Below are positions 33,705 through 44,100 of a DNA stretch of 64,000 bases, piece after piece. The DNA is from Chloroflexota bacterium (GTDB lineage: Bacteria; Chloroflexota; Anaerolineae; Promineifilales; Promineifilaceae). The notes below the pieces were generated by a model. The model saw only the letters and a program-made list of their open reading frames with translations, ran no database searches and was not told the DNA's origin. The stretch is from positions 1 through 64,000 of the forward strand of contig JAJRVV010000102.1 in the NCBI GenBank assembly GCA_024277135.1, written 5' to 3'. The position numbers and the translations under genes were made by a program. Within the stretch, counting starts at the first letter, position 1. Every line of letters begins with the position of its first letter.

Positions 33705-36406
33705 ACGCTTGTCCCTTCTCCAGAAATCACTTCCTCAGAAACCAGGGGCAGAGAAAACGAAACACAAGTCCCCTTCTCCTGGGGTTCCAGCCAAATTTTG
33801 CCGCCATGCGCCCGAATAAAACCATGACAAATCGCCAACCCCAAACCGGCCCCATCCGAACCACGTGTCAAACCATTTTCCACCCGGTAAAAACTGGTAA
33901 AAATGCGCTGGCCGTGCTCTTCAGGAATCCCCGGCCCTTCATCCGCTACCGACACAATTATTTGGGTTTGGTCAGCCTGGGCGCGCACATAAATGGGGGA
34001 ATCCTCGCCGCTGTATTTGGCGGCGTTTTCAATCAGGTTACGCAAAACAGATTCGATACGCTGCGGATCGGCGTACAGCGGCGGCAGGTCAGGCGGGATT
34101 TCGATGTGGAGACGGCCGTCCGCCTGGAGATGGGTACGCAAAGCCGCCTGCATCACCAACTCACCCAGGTCACACGCCATCCACTTCACTTCCAAACTGC
34201 CCGCTTCAATGCGGGACATATCCAGCAAATCCGTCACCAGATCGCTGAGACGATCCGTTTCCAGCGAAATGATGTCCAGAAATTCCCGCTGGCTGGCTGC
34301 GTCCCACTCCACATCATCGGCCAACAGCGTCGTGGCATATCCTTTGATGGCTGCCAGCGGCGTGCGCAGTTCATGGGATACAGTGGAGATGAGGCTGGAT
34401 TTCATCCGGTCAATTTCATGCCGCTGGGTGATGTCGCGCAGAATGCGCCCCCGGCCAATTAACGTGCCTTCAGGGTCGGTCACATCAAACACCCGCATCC
34501 GAAAATAGCGGGGGCGGTCTGAAAACTCCAGAGCAAATTCGGCGTGGCGCGTCCCGGTGTCGGAGACGGCCGTCTTCACTGCTTGTGCCGCCCCTTCCCT
34601 ATCCAACGCCCGCGCCAACATAGCATCCATGAGCGATTCGACGGGAAGACGGCCGTTTTCCGGCAAAGAAACCCCGGCCAACTCCAATACGCTGCGATTT
34701 GCGTACACCACTTGCCCCGTCAAATTCTCCAAAATCAAACCATCCGTCATGGACTGGATCAGCGATTCCAGGCGGCGGGTTTGCTCCTGCAACTGCATAT
34801 CACTACGCGCAAACAATGCCGCATTCTCAATCGCCATCGCCGCATGATTGGCAAAATTCGTCAACAAATTAATTTCCCGCCGCGTAAATTCATGCGGTTC
34901 TGGCCGGAAAACCAGTAGCGCCGCCGGGGACGTATGCCGCGCCTTGAGCGGCACGGCCAACACGGAACGATAGCCCGCCACTCTGGCCCGCCCCCGATGC
35001 TTGCGGAACGAAGGGTTGGTTTCCGTGTCACTAATCTGAATCGGCTGGCCGCTGTTAATCGCCCGCATCGTCACCGACCCCGGCTCATAAGGGGCGATGA
35101 TGGCATGTTCCGTGTACCATTGCGACAACCCCCGGCTGGCATAGGCGCGGAAAATGTCTTGCTGCTCATCCAAAGCAAAAACGGCGCTCATTTCCAACCC
35201 CATCAACCGCTCCACCTGCTCTAAAATCCGGTCAAGAACGGTGCGGGAATCGAGACTGGAAACAACGGCGGCGCTAGTTTGCAGCAGGGTGGATAATTCG
35301 TTCAGCCGGTCGTCAATCGTTTGCCGCATCCAGGTGAGACTGCGAGTGAGATGGCCGATCTGATCCGGCCGGGCGCGAATGCGGGAAATGTCAAACTGAT
35401 CTTCGGCGACGACGGGCGCTTCCTCGCCAATGGCCTGGCTGTAGGCAGCCAATTTCTCCAATGGGATGATGATACGGCGGGACAGCGCCAACCAATAGAA
35501 GAAGCCGCCAGCCAGGAAGATAGCAATGGCGATGAGAACGCCGCGTTGTAAAGCAATGGGGGTGGCAAAGGCAACGGCCGTCGGCCGGCTGACGATCACC
35601 CCCCAACCCACGCTGTACACCGGAGTAAACGTGTACAATCGCTCCACCCCGGCCGTGTCGGTGCGGATGAGGCTCTCTTCCTGACGGGACAAGACAGCCT
35701 GCGTCACCTCTGGAATGCTCTCGGTGGCATTTTCTAACAGATGCTTGGGGTCAGAATGGGCGATCACCTGCCCGGCCGAATCAATGATGAGGATTTCAAA
35801 CCCTTCCTCAGGCGGATATTCGCGGACGATGCCGCTGAGAGTGTGGCTGAGAGATTGCAGTTTGATGTTGGTGGCGACCAGTCCTAAAAACTCATCTTCT
35901 GCCGACCAGAGCGGCATAACGGCCGTCGCCACCGCCTGATTCGTCGTCGGCGAAGTCCGCCCTTTGGACACCAGCGGGCCATCAGATGTCAGGGCGCGTT
36001 GAAAGTAATCCCGAAATGAGAAATCAACCCCCAGCGTGCTGTCCAATCCTTCGGGGTAATGGTAAAGCATGATGCCGTCGCTGCTCAGCCGGTAGACCAG
36101 ATTCACATCGGAGCGCACGCTCATCAACGTGCTGAAAATGTCACGCATCCCGGCATCATCGGCCTGGATGACGGCCGTAAACCCGGATAATTGGCGGACG
36201 GCTTCCTGAGCGCTGGTCATGGCGGCATTAGATTCCTGGGCCACCGCCCGCGCCAGCGCCAGGTCGGCCGCCTTCACATCCGCCTGTACCCGGTCGCCGG
36301 CCAAGCGGGAAAAGAAGAGGGCAGCCGCCACCACCAGCCCCACGAACAAAATGTAGAGCGCCAGCAGTTGCAAACCCAGATCAACTTGCAAAGAGAATCT
36401 ACGCAT
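33701..36406 (-). CDS. Membrane sensor histidine kinase (dCache-HAMP-GAF-PAS)
   Basis: A 901-residue protein. TM1 is at about 13-35, a dCache-like extracytoplasmic domain follows (about 40-285, with FSFRDYFQRALTSDGPLVSK), and TM2 is at about 290-312. A HAMP segment (RRIIIPLEKLAAYSQAIGEE), a GAF domain (about 385-530) and a PAS domain (about 545-660) follow. The HisKA domain has H678 ([20 protein letters not shown]) and the HATPase has NLIENAAKY, ADEGPGIP and GAGLGLAI. dCache domains bind small molecules such as amino acids or carboxylates, so an external metabolite is the likely signal. It is coupled to its regulator downstream. Confidence 0.92.
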   Translation of the reverse strand: MRRFSLQVDLGLQLLALYILFVGLVVAAALFFSRLAGDRVQADVKAADLALARAVAQESNAAMTSAQEAVRQLSGFTAVIQADDAGMRDIFSTLMSVRSDVNLVYRLSSDGIMLYHYPEGLDSTLGVDFSFRDYFQRALTSDGPLVSKGRTSPTTNQAVATAVMPLWSAEDEFLGLVATNIKLQSLSHTLSGIVREYPPEEGFEILIIDSAGQVIAHSDPKHLLENATESIPEVTQAVLSRQEESLIRTDTAGVERLYTFTPVYSVGWGVIVSRPTAVAFATPIALQRGVLIAIAIFLAGGFFYWLALSRRIIIPLEKLAAYSQAIGEEAPVVAEDQFDISRIRARPDQIGHLTRSLTWMRQTIDDRLNELSTLLQTSAAVVSSLDSRTVLDRILEQVERLMGLEMSAVFALDEQQDIFRAYASRGLSQWYTEHAIIAPYEPGSVTMRAINSGQPIQISDTETNPSFRKHRGRARVAGYRSVLAVPLKARHTSPAALLVFRPEPHEFTRREINLLTNFANHAAMAIENAALFARSDMQLQEQTRRLESLIQSMTDGLILENLTGQVVYANRSVLELAGVSLPENGRLPVESLMDAMLARALDREGAAQAVKTAVSDTGTRHAEFALEFSDRPRYFRMRVFDVTDPEGTLIGRGRILRDITQRHEIDRMKSSLISTVSHELRTPLAAIKGYATTLLADDVEWDAASQREFLDIISLETDRLSDLVTDLLDMSRIEAGSLEVKWMACDLGELVMQAALRTHLQADGRLHIEIPPDLPPLYADPQRIESVLRNLIENAAKYSGEDSPIYVRAQADQTQIIVSVADEGPGIPEEHGQRIFTSFYRVENGLTRGSDGAGLGLAICHGFIRAHGGKIWLEPQEKGTCVSFSLPLVSEEVISGEGTSV

Positions 36407-36426
36407 CAGTGCAAAATGAGGTAATG

Positions 36427-36475
36427 AAAAAGGCCGTTACCATCCCCTCGGCCAGGTTATGGAACAGTAACGGCC
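36427..36475 (-). terminator. Rho-independent terminator after the 50-residue gene
   Basis: GGCCGTTAC (36432-36440) pairs perfectly with GTAACGGCC (36467-36475). On the minus strand the stem is followed by five T (36431-36427). One arm overlaps an ACGGCCGT octamer. It lies 38 nt after the stop of the small membrane protein gene. Confidence 0.75.
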
Positions 36476-36512
36476 GTCTAAAAACAAATTTTATGCTTGA
36501 TAGCTCATGTAG

Positions 36513-36665
36513 CTACCAAAGAGCATAAACTCCTTCATCAACGGGAAGCAACCACGCTTGTCCACGAGCGCGACCAGCTAATTCATTCTCTTGGGAGTGA
36601 GATAGAACCAAAAACAAGCTGACTGCAAAAAGGAAAACTCCTAAAAGCAAGAGTATCTGTTTCAT
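36513..36665 (-). CDS. Small single-pass membrane protein, 50 residues (unrecognised)
   Basis: The frame begins at the ATG at 36665 and stops with TAG at 36513. It reads MKQILLLLGVFLFAVSLFLV, a single hydrophobic helix, then a short polar tail ending VDEGVYALW. AGGAGG stands 6 nt before the ATG, a near-consensus promoter lies at 36716-36743 and a terminator follows, so this is a complete self-contained transcription unit. I recognise no family. The position between a sensor kinase and a cyclase, and the topology, would suit a small membrane regulator or a secreted peptide precursor, but nothing in the sequence decides this. Confidence 0.65.
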   Translation of the reverse strand: MKQILLLLGVFLFAVSLFLVLSHSQENELAGRARGQAWLLPVDEGVYALW

Positions 36666-36715
36666 AAAAAACCTCCTGCAAATAGACGACAGTAAAAACC
36701 TAGCCCATGGCTGTG

Positions 36716-36743
36716 ATTATAGACAAAAGCGAAGGGTTTTCAA
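36716..36743 (-). promoter_or_regulatory. Sigma-70-type promoter for the 50-residue gene
   Basis: On the minus strand TTGAAA (36743-36738) and TATAAT (36721-36716) are separated by 16 nt, matching the consensus in 11 of 12 positions. Transcription would start near 36709 and give a leader of about 44 nt ending in a strong ribosome binding site. This is the best promoter match I saw in the window. Confidence 0.7.
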
Positions 36744-36882
36744 ACAAAATTCAGGACGATTTCAAATACATCGTCAACTAAAAACCGCAACATCGTAAAG
36801 GTGGGGAATGGGCGCCAAGGCAAGATAGTACGGAGGAGAGCGCTTTACTTCCAACCAGACCTCCCCGCCCCTATTTTACGTT

Positions 36883-39800
36883 TCACGTCCCTCGCTCTTC
36901 TGTCTTGATCTCCTCAATCAAAGCATCTACCTGGGGCAGCAGCGTCTCTAACTTGACGCTATGGAGGCGAATGATGTCGGGCAAAGGCGGCAGCTCGGGC
37001 GGGTCTGGCAATGGGTCGCCGGTAATATTTTCGTACCGGTGTTTGTATTCCAGGTTGGGGGTTTTCCGATACAATTGCCGGTACAAGTCGGCGGCGGCGG
37101 TTCTGGCGTTTTTGTCTCGCTTTCCCGACAGCCGCCACATGTCGTAATAAATGGCAGCCCGGTTCGCCAGAGCCGGATATTCCGCTAAAAGCCGCCCCAA
37201 TTCCGCCAAAACCTGCTCGGTGTCTCCTGCTGCTGCCTGACGCACCCGCGCCGCCAACAATTTTACCTTTAGCGACTGTTCTGGGTCCGCAACCAACTGT
37301 TCCGCTTCAGTCACGGCGGCTTGCGCCTGCTCCAATCGTCCTAATTTTAGGTAGACTTCGACACCGCAGCACAAAGAGTCACATAATTCGTAGTTTAAGT
37401 CTAGTGCCCGGCCCAGGAAAATCGCGCGGGAGACTAGAGTATCAGCTTCCAGCAAATTGCCATACGCATTGCGAATTTCTGCCAGCACCCAGAGGGCAAG
37501 ACTGACGCCCAGCCGGTCACCCAGATCCAAGGCGGTGTGCAGGTTTTGGGTAAAAATGTGCTCCGCCTCGGATAATCGCTTCAGATTCTCAAAGTAGATG
37601 ATGCCGATATTGCCGATGGCGATGTTGACGCCCTGGCGATAGCCAAGCTCGATAGCCAGGTTAAGGTTTTGGGTGAACCAATGGAGCGCAGCAATATAAT
37701 CGCCTTCTCCCTGGTAAATGGCGCCTATGTTGCCCATGATAAGGCTGATGGTCAATTTGTCCCCTTGGTCAACGGCAAAGTCGTAATACTTGAGGTAGTT
37801 ATCCAGGGCTTCGTCGGTTTTGCCCTGGGACCAATTCACCAAACCGATGTTGGCAATAGCCCGATAGCGGCTTTTCTGGTCGCTAGTTTCCTGCGCGATT
37901 TCCATTGATTTTGTAAGGAAGATGAGTGAGGCATCGTAACGGCCGTGACTCCAATACACCATGCCGATCTCCCGGTTAATATCACTCAAATCTCCGGCAT
38001 CCCCATATCGCTCACACTGCGCCTTAGCCCGACCCAGCCACTCAAGCGAATCCTCAAATTTCCCCTGGTTTCGCAACAAGACCCCGATTAGTTTATAACA
38101 ATCTGCCAGCAAATCGGGTATATCTATTTCTTCGCTGATGGCAAAAGCCTGCTGGTACACTACTTCGGCATCGGCCCACCGGCCCACCAACAAATACACT
38201 TGTCCCAACTCTAGCAAAATTTCAGCCCGCTCCCGATCCTCGATCAACGGCAAGAGCCGGTTGAAATAATCAATGGCGGCATCATTGGCAAAAGCCTGGC
38301 GGGAAGCTTCGGCCGCCCGCCGGAAATAATGACGCTGCCTGGTCTGATTTTGGCTCAAGCCATAATGATAAGCCAGCAAGTCAAGATATTGATCCAGACT
38401 GTCAGGGAAATGGCGCTCAATGTACTTGCCGATTTGTTCATGCAGCATGGTGCGTGTTGTCAGCGCCAGACTCTCATAAGCGACTTCGCGCGTTAGAATG
38501 TGCTTGAAGAGATATTCAACTTCTTCATCCACGCCCTGGTCGAGCGGAGTAATATCCAAACGATTTAACAATTCCAACTGGGCTAAAACCTGTTCCGGCT
38601 TGCCCAACTTCGGATATATGTGCCATAACCAGTTGGCCTTAAACAACCTGCCGATGACGCTGGCAACCTTGAGCGTTGTCTTCGGTTCTTCAGCCAGTTG
38701 ATCCAGTCTGCTGATGATGAGACTCTGCAAACTATCGGGTAAATCAATTTCGTCTAACGCCTCGGTGTCATTGGGTTTGACGCCCCGATCTCGGAGCAGA
38801 TTAACTAATTCGTCAATATAAAATGGGTTGCCGCCGGCGCGTTCTGTGATGCGCCCTATCATTTCCCCCGAAACTTTGGCCTTCTCCCCAAAGAATTTTT
38901 TCATCTTCAAAGAAATGAGCCGGTTTGCCTCTTGGGGGGTAAACTCTTGAAGGGAGATGAGGTTGAAGTGAGACATCTGGCTGACTGGCAGTTGCACCTG
39001 GGAAGCATCCAACGGCCGATAAATCACCAGAATAAGCGCCGGTAAATCCCGAATGTTTCGACCAATAATGGTTAATAATTCGCTGGACAAGGGATCGATC
39101 CAATGACAATCTTCCAGTACCAGGAACAACGGCCGTTGCCCCGCTTCATATCGCACCACATCCACCAGCAAAGCCTCCAGTGAGGCCTTGCGCAGTTTGG
39201 CGTCCATCTGCGCCGTCAAATCATTGCCAGGAATCGCTATGTTTAAGGGCAGGGATAATAGGGGAAGCCGGGCTGCCAGACCTAGATCAATTGCTTTTAG
39301 TTTATTTTCGATATGTGCCGTCTGCACCAGCAAAGGCCATTCCGCTTCTACGCCCAACACTCCCCTGAGTAAATTCTGCCATACCAGGTAACTGGTTTTG
39401 GTCCCGTGCGATAAACATTCTCCGCCATAGCCAACCAAGCCCTGCTTTGTTGCCAGTTTAATCACTTCAGCGGCAAATCTGGACTTGCCCATACCGGCCT
39501 CAGCGGTAATGCCGATGATTTGCCCTTGTCCGCGCCAGACTTTTTGCAGACTCTGGGAAACAGTTGCCAATTCTTCTTGCCGCCCGACCATGGGCAAAGC
39601 ATACTTTGGTTCCTGTAAACGGATGTTGCTTACCTGCTTCAGTCCGGCTAAAGCCGCTACATGAACCGGCTCTTGTTTGCCTTTAACCTGCAGAGGCGGC
39701 CGTTGCTCCCAAATAAATGACGCCGGTATCGCCGATTGTGTAACCACACTGACCAAAACCTCATCCAGACCGGCCGCCTGCATCAACCGGGCCGCCAAGT

Positions 39801-40920
39801 TCACCGCATCCCCCATTACCGTGTATTCCCGGCGCAAGTTAGAACCGACATGGCCACAATATACCGAACCGGTGTTGACGCCCACGCGAACCGGCATCTC
39901 TTCCATTGCCCGCAGCGCCAGGGCGCAGCGCAACGCCCGATCCTCATCATCTTCATGGGAAATAGGCGTACCAAAAAGGATGATGAATTTACTTCCCTTA
40001 TCCCCCATATCAATCTTGTTGAGATACCCATCATACCGGCGAACAATCTCAATAACTTGAGCAAAATATAATTGCAGTTTTTGAGTGACGGCGTCATCTT
40101 TATCGTAATCAAAACCAACAAAACTGACAAAAAGAATAGTGACGCGGCGATGCTCATTGATGAAGCTGAGTTGATCCCGTCGCAGCCGCTTGGCGATGCT
40201 AGGGTGCATGAATACAGAGATGGTGTCAAGCGTTTCTGCCGGCAGGGAGCCCAAATCGGGTAACGGCGCAGTGGATACTTGTGTTTGCCACCGGTTGACT
40301 TTGAAAAATGCGCCGCGTTCTTCAAGTTGAGCGCAGTTGGCGACGGCCGTCGCCACATCCGCACAAACGAGAATCTCATCTCGTTCAGCATGATGCTCCG
40401 CATCGGCGCATTTATCCAAGGCGCTGCCTGCCAACACATACTCCAGACGCACCTCCCGGTCCCCCACCACCGTCGCCAAAATCGGCCCGGCGGCAATCCC
40501 CACCTTCATCGCCAAGCTAAACATCCCTGCTCGCGTCTCAATGGCCGCATAATCCGCCATCTTGGCTTGCATTTCCCAGGCGCATTGCACAGAGCGACGC
40601 GCCACATCCACAAAACTCGTCGGGCTGCTAGGGAAAACCACCGTCATCGCATCCCCGCCAAATTTACCCACAATGCCGCCATAAGAGTGAAGCAGCTCAA
40701 TCATCGGCTCAAAATATTGGTTCAAAATGACGGTTAATTCTTCGGAACCGGTACGCCCAGCCGCCCCCAGTTTTTCGCTGATAGCGGTGAAACCAGACAC
40801 ATCGGCAAACAAAGCGATGGCCTGAAATCGCTTTTCTTGACCAATAAAACGTTTATCAGGCTGGGTTATCAGGTCTTGGGTAACGTGATAGGGAATGTAT
40901 GACTGCCAGATTGATTGCAT
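36883..40920 (-). CDS. Soluble-adenylyl-cyclase-like protein: two cyclase domains, AAA ATPase, TPRs
   Basis: A 1345-residue cytoplasmic protein. Cyclase domain 1 (about 32-215) has metal-binding D40 (LFADVSGFTAISEK) and D90 (GKFGGDAMTVVF). Cyclase domain 2 (about 258-425) lacks the metal residues (FVSFVGF, DMGDKGSKFIILFG) but keeps CGHVGSNLRREYTVMGDAVN, in the manner of C2 of mammalian sAC. A P-loop ATPase follows, with Walker A AEAGMGKS (473-480) and Walker B LFLVLEDCHWID, then about ten TPR-like repeats (about 880-1250). This order is that of ADCY10-type soluble adenylyl cyclases, which make cAMP and respond to bicarbonate and Ca2+; related proteins are known from Chloroflexus and cyanobacteria. 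Cyclase domain 1 keeps the residues expected for activity. Whether it is bicarbonate-sensitive cannot be read. Confidence 0.9.
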   Translation of the reverse strand: MQSIWQSYIPYHVTQDLITQPDKRFIGQEKRFQAIALFADVSGFTAISEKLGAAGRTGSEELTVILNQYFEPMIELLHSYGGIVGKFGGDAMTVVFPSSPTSFVDVARRSVQCAWEMQAKMADYAAIETRAGMFSLAMKVGIAAGPILATVVGDREVRLEYVLAGSALDKCADAEHHAERDEILVCADVATAVANCAQLEERGAFFKVNRWQTQVSTAPLPDLGSLPAETLDTISVFMHPSIAKRLRRDQLSFINEHRRVTILFVSFVGFDYDKDDAVTQKLQLYFAQVIEIVRRYDGYLNKIDMGDKGSKFIILFGTPISHEDDEDRALRCALALRAMEEMPVRVGVNTGSVYCGHVGSNLRREYTVMGDAVNLAARLMQAAGLDEVLVSVVTQSAIPASFIWEQRPPLQVKGKQEPVHVAALAGLKQVSNIRLQEPKYALPMVGRQEELATVSQSLQKVWRGQGQIIGITAEAGMGKSRFAAEVIKLATKQGLVGYGGECLSHGTKTSYLVWQNLLRGVLGVEAEWPLLVQTAHIENKLKAIDLGLAARLPLLSLPLNIAIPGNDLTAQMDAKLRKASLEALLVDVVRYEAGQRPLFLVLEDCHWIDPLSSELLTIIGRNIRDLPALILVIYRPLDASQVQLPVSQMSHFNLISLQEFTPQEANRLISLKMKKFFGEKAKVSGEMIGRITERAGGNPFYIDELVNLLRDRGVKPNDTEALDEIDLPDSLQSLIISRLDQLAEEPKTTLKVASVIGRLFKANWLWHIYPKLGKPEQVLAQLELLNRLDITPLDQGVDEEVEYLFKHILTREVAYESLALTTRTMLHEQIGKYIERHFPDSLDQYLDLLAYHYGLSQNQTRQRHYFRRAAEASRQAFANDAAIDYFNRLLPLIEDRERAEILLELGQVYLLVGRWADAEVVYQQAFAISEEIDIPDLLADCYKLIGVLLRNQGKFEDSLEWLGRAKAQCERYGDAGDLSDINREIGMVYWSHGRYDASLIFLTKSMEIAQETSDQKSRYRAIANIGLVNWSQGKTDEALDNYLKYYDFAVDQGDKLTISLIMGNIGAIYQGEGDYIAALHWFTQNLNLAIELGYRQGVNIAIGNIGIIYFENLKRLSEAEHIFTQNLHTALDLGDRLGVSLALWVLAEIRNAYGNLLEADTLVSRAIFLGRALDLNYELCDSLCCGVEVYLKLGRLEQAQAAVTEAEQLVADPEQSLKVKLLAARVRQAAAGDTEQVLAELGRLLAEYPALANRAAIYYDMWRLSGKRDKNARTAAADLYRQLYRKTPNLEYKHRYENITGDPLPDPPELPPLPDIIRLHSVKLETLLPQVDALIEEIKTEERGT

Positions 40921-41033
40921 AAAGTCGAGTTACATTAAGGTTTTTGGGAATTGAAGCCATTTTAACACGAAATGCTTTGGGAACCATTACCGCTTTCCTG
41001 TTTTGACGAGGATTTCACCGATGACCAACCGGC

Positions 41034-41062
41034 AAATAAAAAGAGGACGCTGTGCGTCCTCT
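41034..41062 (-). terminator. Rho-independent terminator after the giant DUF11 gene
   Basis: AGAGGACGC (41042-41050) pairs with GCGTCCTCT (41054-41062) around TGT; on the minus strand TTTTTATTT follows. It lies 42 nt after the stop of the 2292-residue gene and separates it from the cyclase gene. Confidence 0.9.
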
Positions 41063-41103
41063 CTTAATTCATCCTTTCGGAACCAGTCAACTGCGGATCA
41101 CGG

Positions 41104-44100
41104 CTACTGTCTCAGAACAACCGGCAGGTAAACCGTGTAGGCGCCAGGCTCCGCACTGGGCAAGCCCACATCGTCTGTCGGGTCTTCGCCAGGAACCAGC
41201 ATCGGTTGGCCCCGCGCCCGGCCGCTGGGGCGAGCAATGAGCAAGGGCGTCGTCGTCGAGACGGTGGGGATTACTTCTAATGTGTAGAGGGAAAGGGTGG
41301 CAAAGCCCTCGACTTCAATCTGGTAGACGCCGTCCATCGCCGCCGTAAACGACACTTCATCCACTGTGCTGGCCAAAGAATCGTTGTAGCTACTGCCCGC
41401 CGACGTGCTGTCCGGGTTCCACACATACAGATCGGCGTCGCCGGCAAGGGAGGTCAGACGCACCCGCAACCCGTCGCCCGCATTCAAGCGAACGCGATAG
41501 ATATATACCTGCCCCTCAACGATCTCCGCCTGATCCGGCATGTAGTTTATCAGCTGACTGCCGGGCGTCGGCGACACATTGCCGGCGCCGTCCGCCACCC
41601 ACGCTTTGATATAATGTGCGCCGGGCGACGGCCGTAACTGCCACAGATAATCCACACTCGCCTGAGCATACGGCAGCCAATCACTCACCTGCACCGGAAC
41701 CCAATCCTTGATACTCTGCACAAACTCAAATTCCACATAGATGACGCCAATCACATCACTGGCGGGCTGCAAACTGCGCAAAGCCGAGTCAACCGCGCTG
41801 ATATTCAACGCCACCTGCCGATCATTGGTTGTTTGAGCGCCGCCATTCACCGTAAAACTGATCACCGAAGGCGGCGTCGTGTCCGGCAGCGATGGCAACA
41901 CCGTCACCGTGCGCGTCACCACATTATTCATCTCATTGGTTTCAACCACAGAATCGCCTGAATCAATGACAGCATAAAGCGTGTAAACGCCGGGCGCGGC
42001 CGGCTGCCACGGAACCGGCAGCGTCGAACCTTTATCGCCTGGATCAATCAAGGGAACACTCCCCAGACCAATAAACGCGCCCCCTGCCTGCGGATCGCCA
42101 TCCCAGAAAGCCACCTTGACATTGGCCAGGGGCGTTTGGCCGCTGGCCCGGTGAACCCGCAGCCCAATCAACGGCGTCACCGCCGCGCCGGCGCGAATCG
42201 TGGGCGGCTGCGCCCAAAAGTCCAGCGTCTGGGCATACAGATCGTCTAACGACGCCGCATCTACCGATTCATAAGCCATCGGCAGTTGCGCCGAAGTCTG
42301 GTTTGGGTTGACAACTGTGAGCGTGTAAACTCCTGGCGGCGTGTTAATGGGCACAATCGCCCGCAGATGATAGGGAGATAACAAGGCAATCCCTTGCAAT
42401 GGAATCACCGTCGGAGCCGCCGCGCCAAACGACCGACCCAAAAACCCGCCAGTTTCCAGCGTGACCGAAATACCCGGCGCAAAGTTCACGCCATAGATGT
42501 CCAGCGTCACCGGCACGTCATTCGGCCCTAACGGCGGCCAACTGTCGAACAGCACTGGCGGCGTCGGTTCTACCACGACAAAGGCATTGAGCAGCATGTC
42601 AGATGCGCCGTCAGGGTTCACCACTTCCAGATCATATATACCCGATGTCATCCCCGAAGGCACAATGGCTTGCAGTTGTTTAGGGCTGATGAAAGTGATG
42701 GATTGCAAGAGTGTGCCGCCCAGACTAAGCACAGCCCCATTTTGGAAGTTAGCGCCTAAAACGGTCACAGACGTTGACTGATCGTTTGTTCCTGAATCCG
42801 GCAGAATCGCAACCAGGAAGACTTGAGCCTGGTCTGTCACCGTCGTTTGCACGCCGCTTATATCGTTCTGTGGGTTTATATCTATCTCATTGGCGTCTAC
42901 CACAGCGTAATTCACAATATCCCGGACGACAGTGGGCGTCACCCACAGAGTGATGGTGATACTCTCACCGGCGATCATGCCGCCCAAATTGCATATCAAA
43001 TCTCCGGCATTGGTCAGGTTGCAGTTTTGAGCGCCAAAGAGCGCGTTAGGCAGTACACTGAACGGCAAGGCATCGTACAAGATCACCCCCGTCGCCGCAT
43101 CCGGGCCGTTATTGGTGACGGTCAACGTGTAAACGAGCATCTGGCCGACCTGCACCGGATCGGGGGCGGCGATTTTTTGTACGCTCATGTCGGCCACACC
43201 AGAGGGGTACTGCACCTGGAATTCGCTAAAGGCGGCGTTGTCCTGCCGGAATGGGTCGGCGTCGGAGATGGGGTTGGTACTGGTGATGACCACCTGGTTC
43301 ACCAGAATTGAGCCGCTGCGAGCAGTGTCGCTCACCAACGCCGTGATCAGGATTTCATCAAACGCCCCGGCGCCAATCGGCACCAGGCGGAAGCCCAATT
43401 GATTCCCTTGAACCGTGTCCGGTACGATGGGGCAGTTTCCGCACGAAGGCCAGATCGCGGACACAAATTCTAGATCGTCCGGCAAGGTGTCGGTGATCCA
43501 GACATCGCCCATTGTGCCCCACCACCATTCGTTGCCGCCTTCACGATTACTCCAATGGACATTAAAGGTGATGAGTTCGCCGGGCAGCGGGATACCGGCC
43601 ACAAATTCTTTACTCACGGCCAAATCCGGGCCGGTTCCTAGAATGAAACTATCCAGATTGTCAAGAGGGGTGGGGTCGCCAGACGGCCGCATCACACGCA
43701 CATAATTATCAAACACCAAACCAGCGGCCAATGGGCCAGAACCGGGCACTTCGGCAGTGAAGTCGAACCGGGCCGCTTCGCCGGGATACAAGGCATCAAA
43801 CGTAACCGTCAATTGATTGCTGGCCGCGAGATCGGCCCATGACCAGAAGAAAGGCCAATCGCTGTTCACGCCGCCCAGCAACACCATCGAGGCCGGATAC
43901 GTATCCGTCACCACCACGTTGTTGACGGGCGCATCGCCCACATTCTCGACGAAAACGTTATACCAGACGGCCCGCGTTCCTGGGCCGTTATCCACCCAAC
44001 CGCCTTCTTTGCGGACACGCAAGTTCGGCCCCGGCGGGTAAACCTGCTCCACCCACACAGCCACATTGTCATCATAAGTTACTTCGCCGGTCAGCGGCAC

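Noticed and set aside
33012..36406. KdpDE potassium-sensing pair
   Set aside because: The regulator is KdpE-like, but the kinase has a dCache-HAMP-GAF-PAS plan instead of KdpD/Usp domains and no kdpABC genes are nearby.
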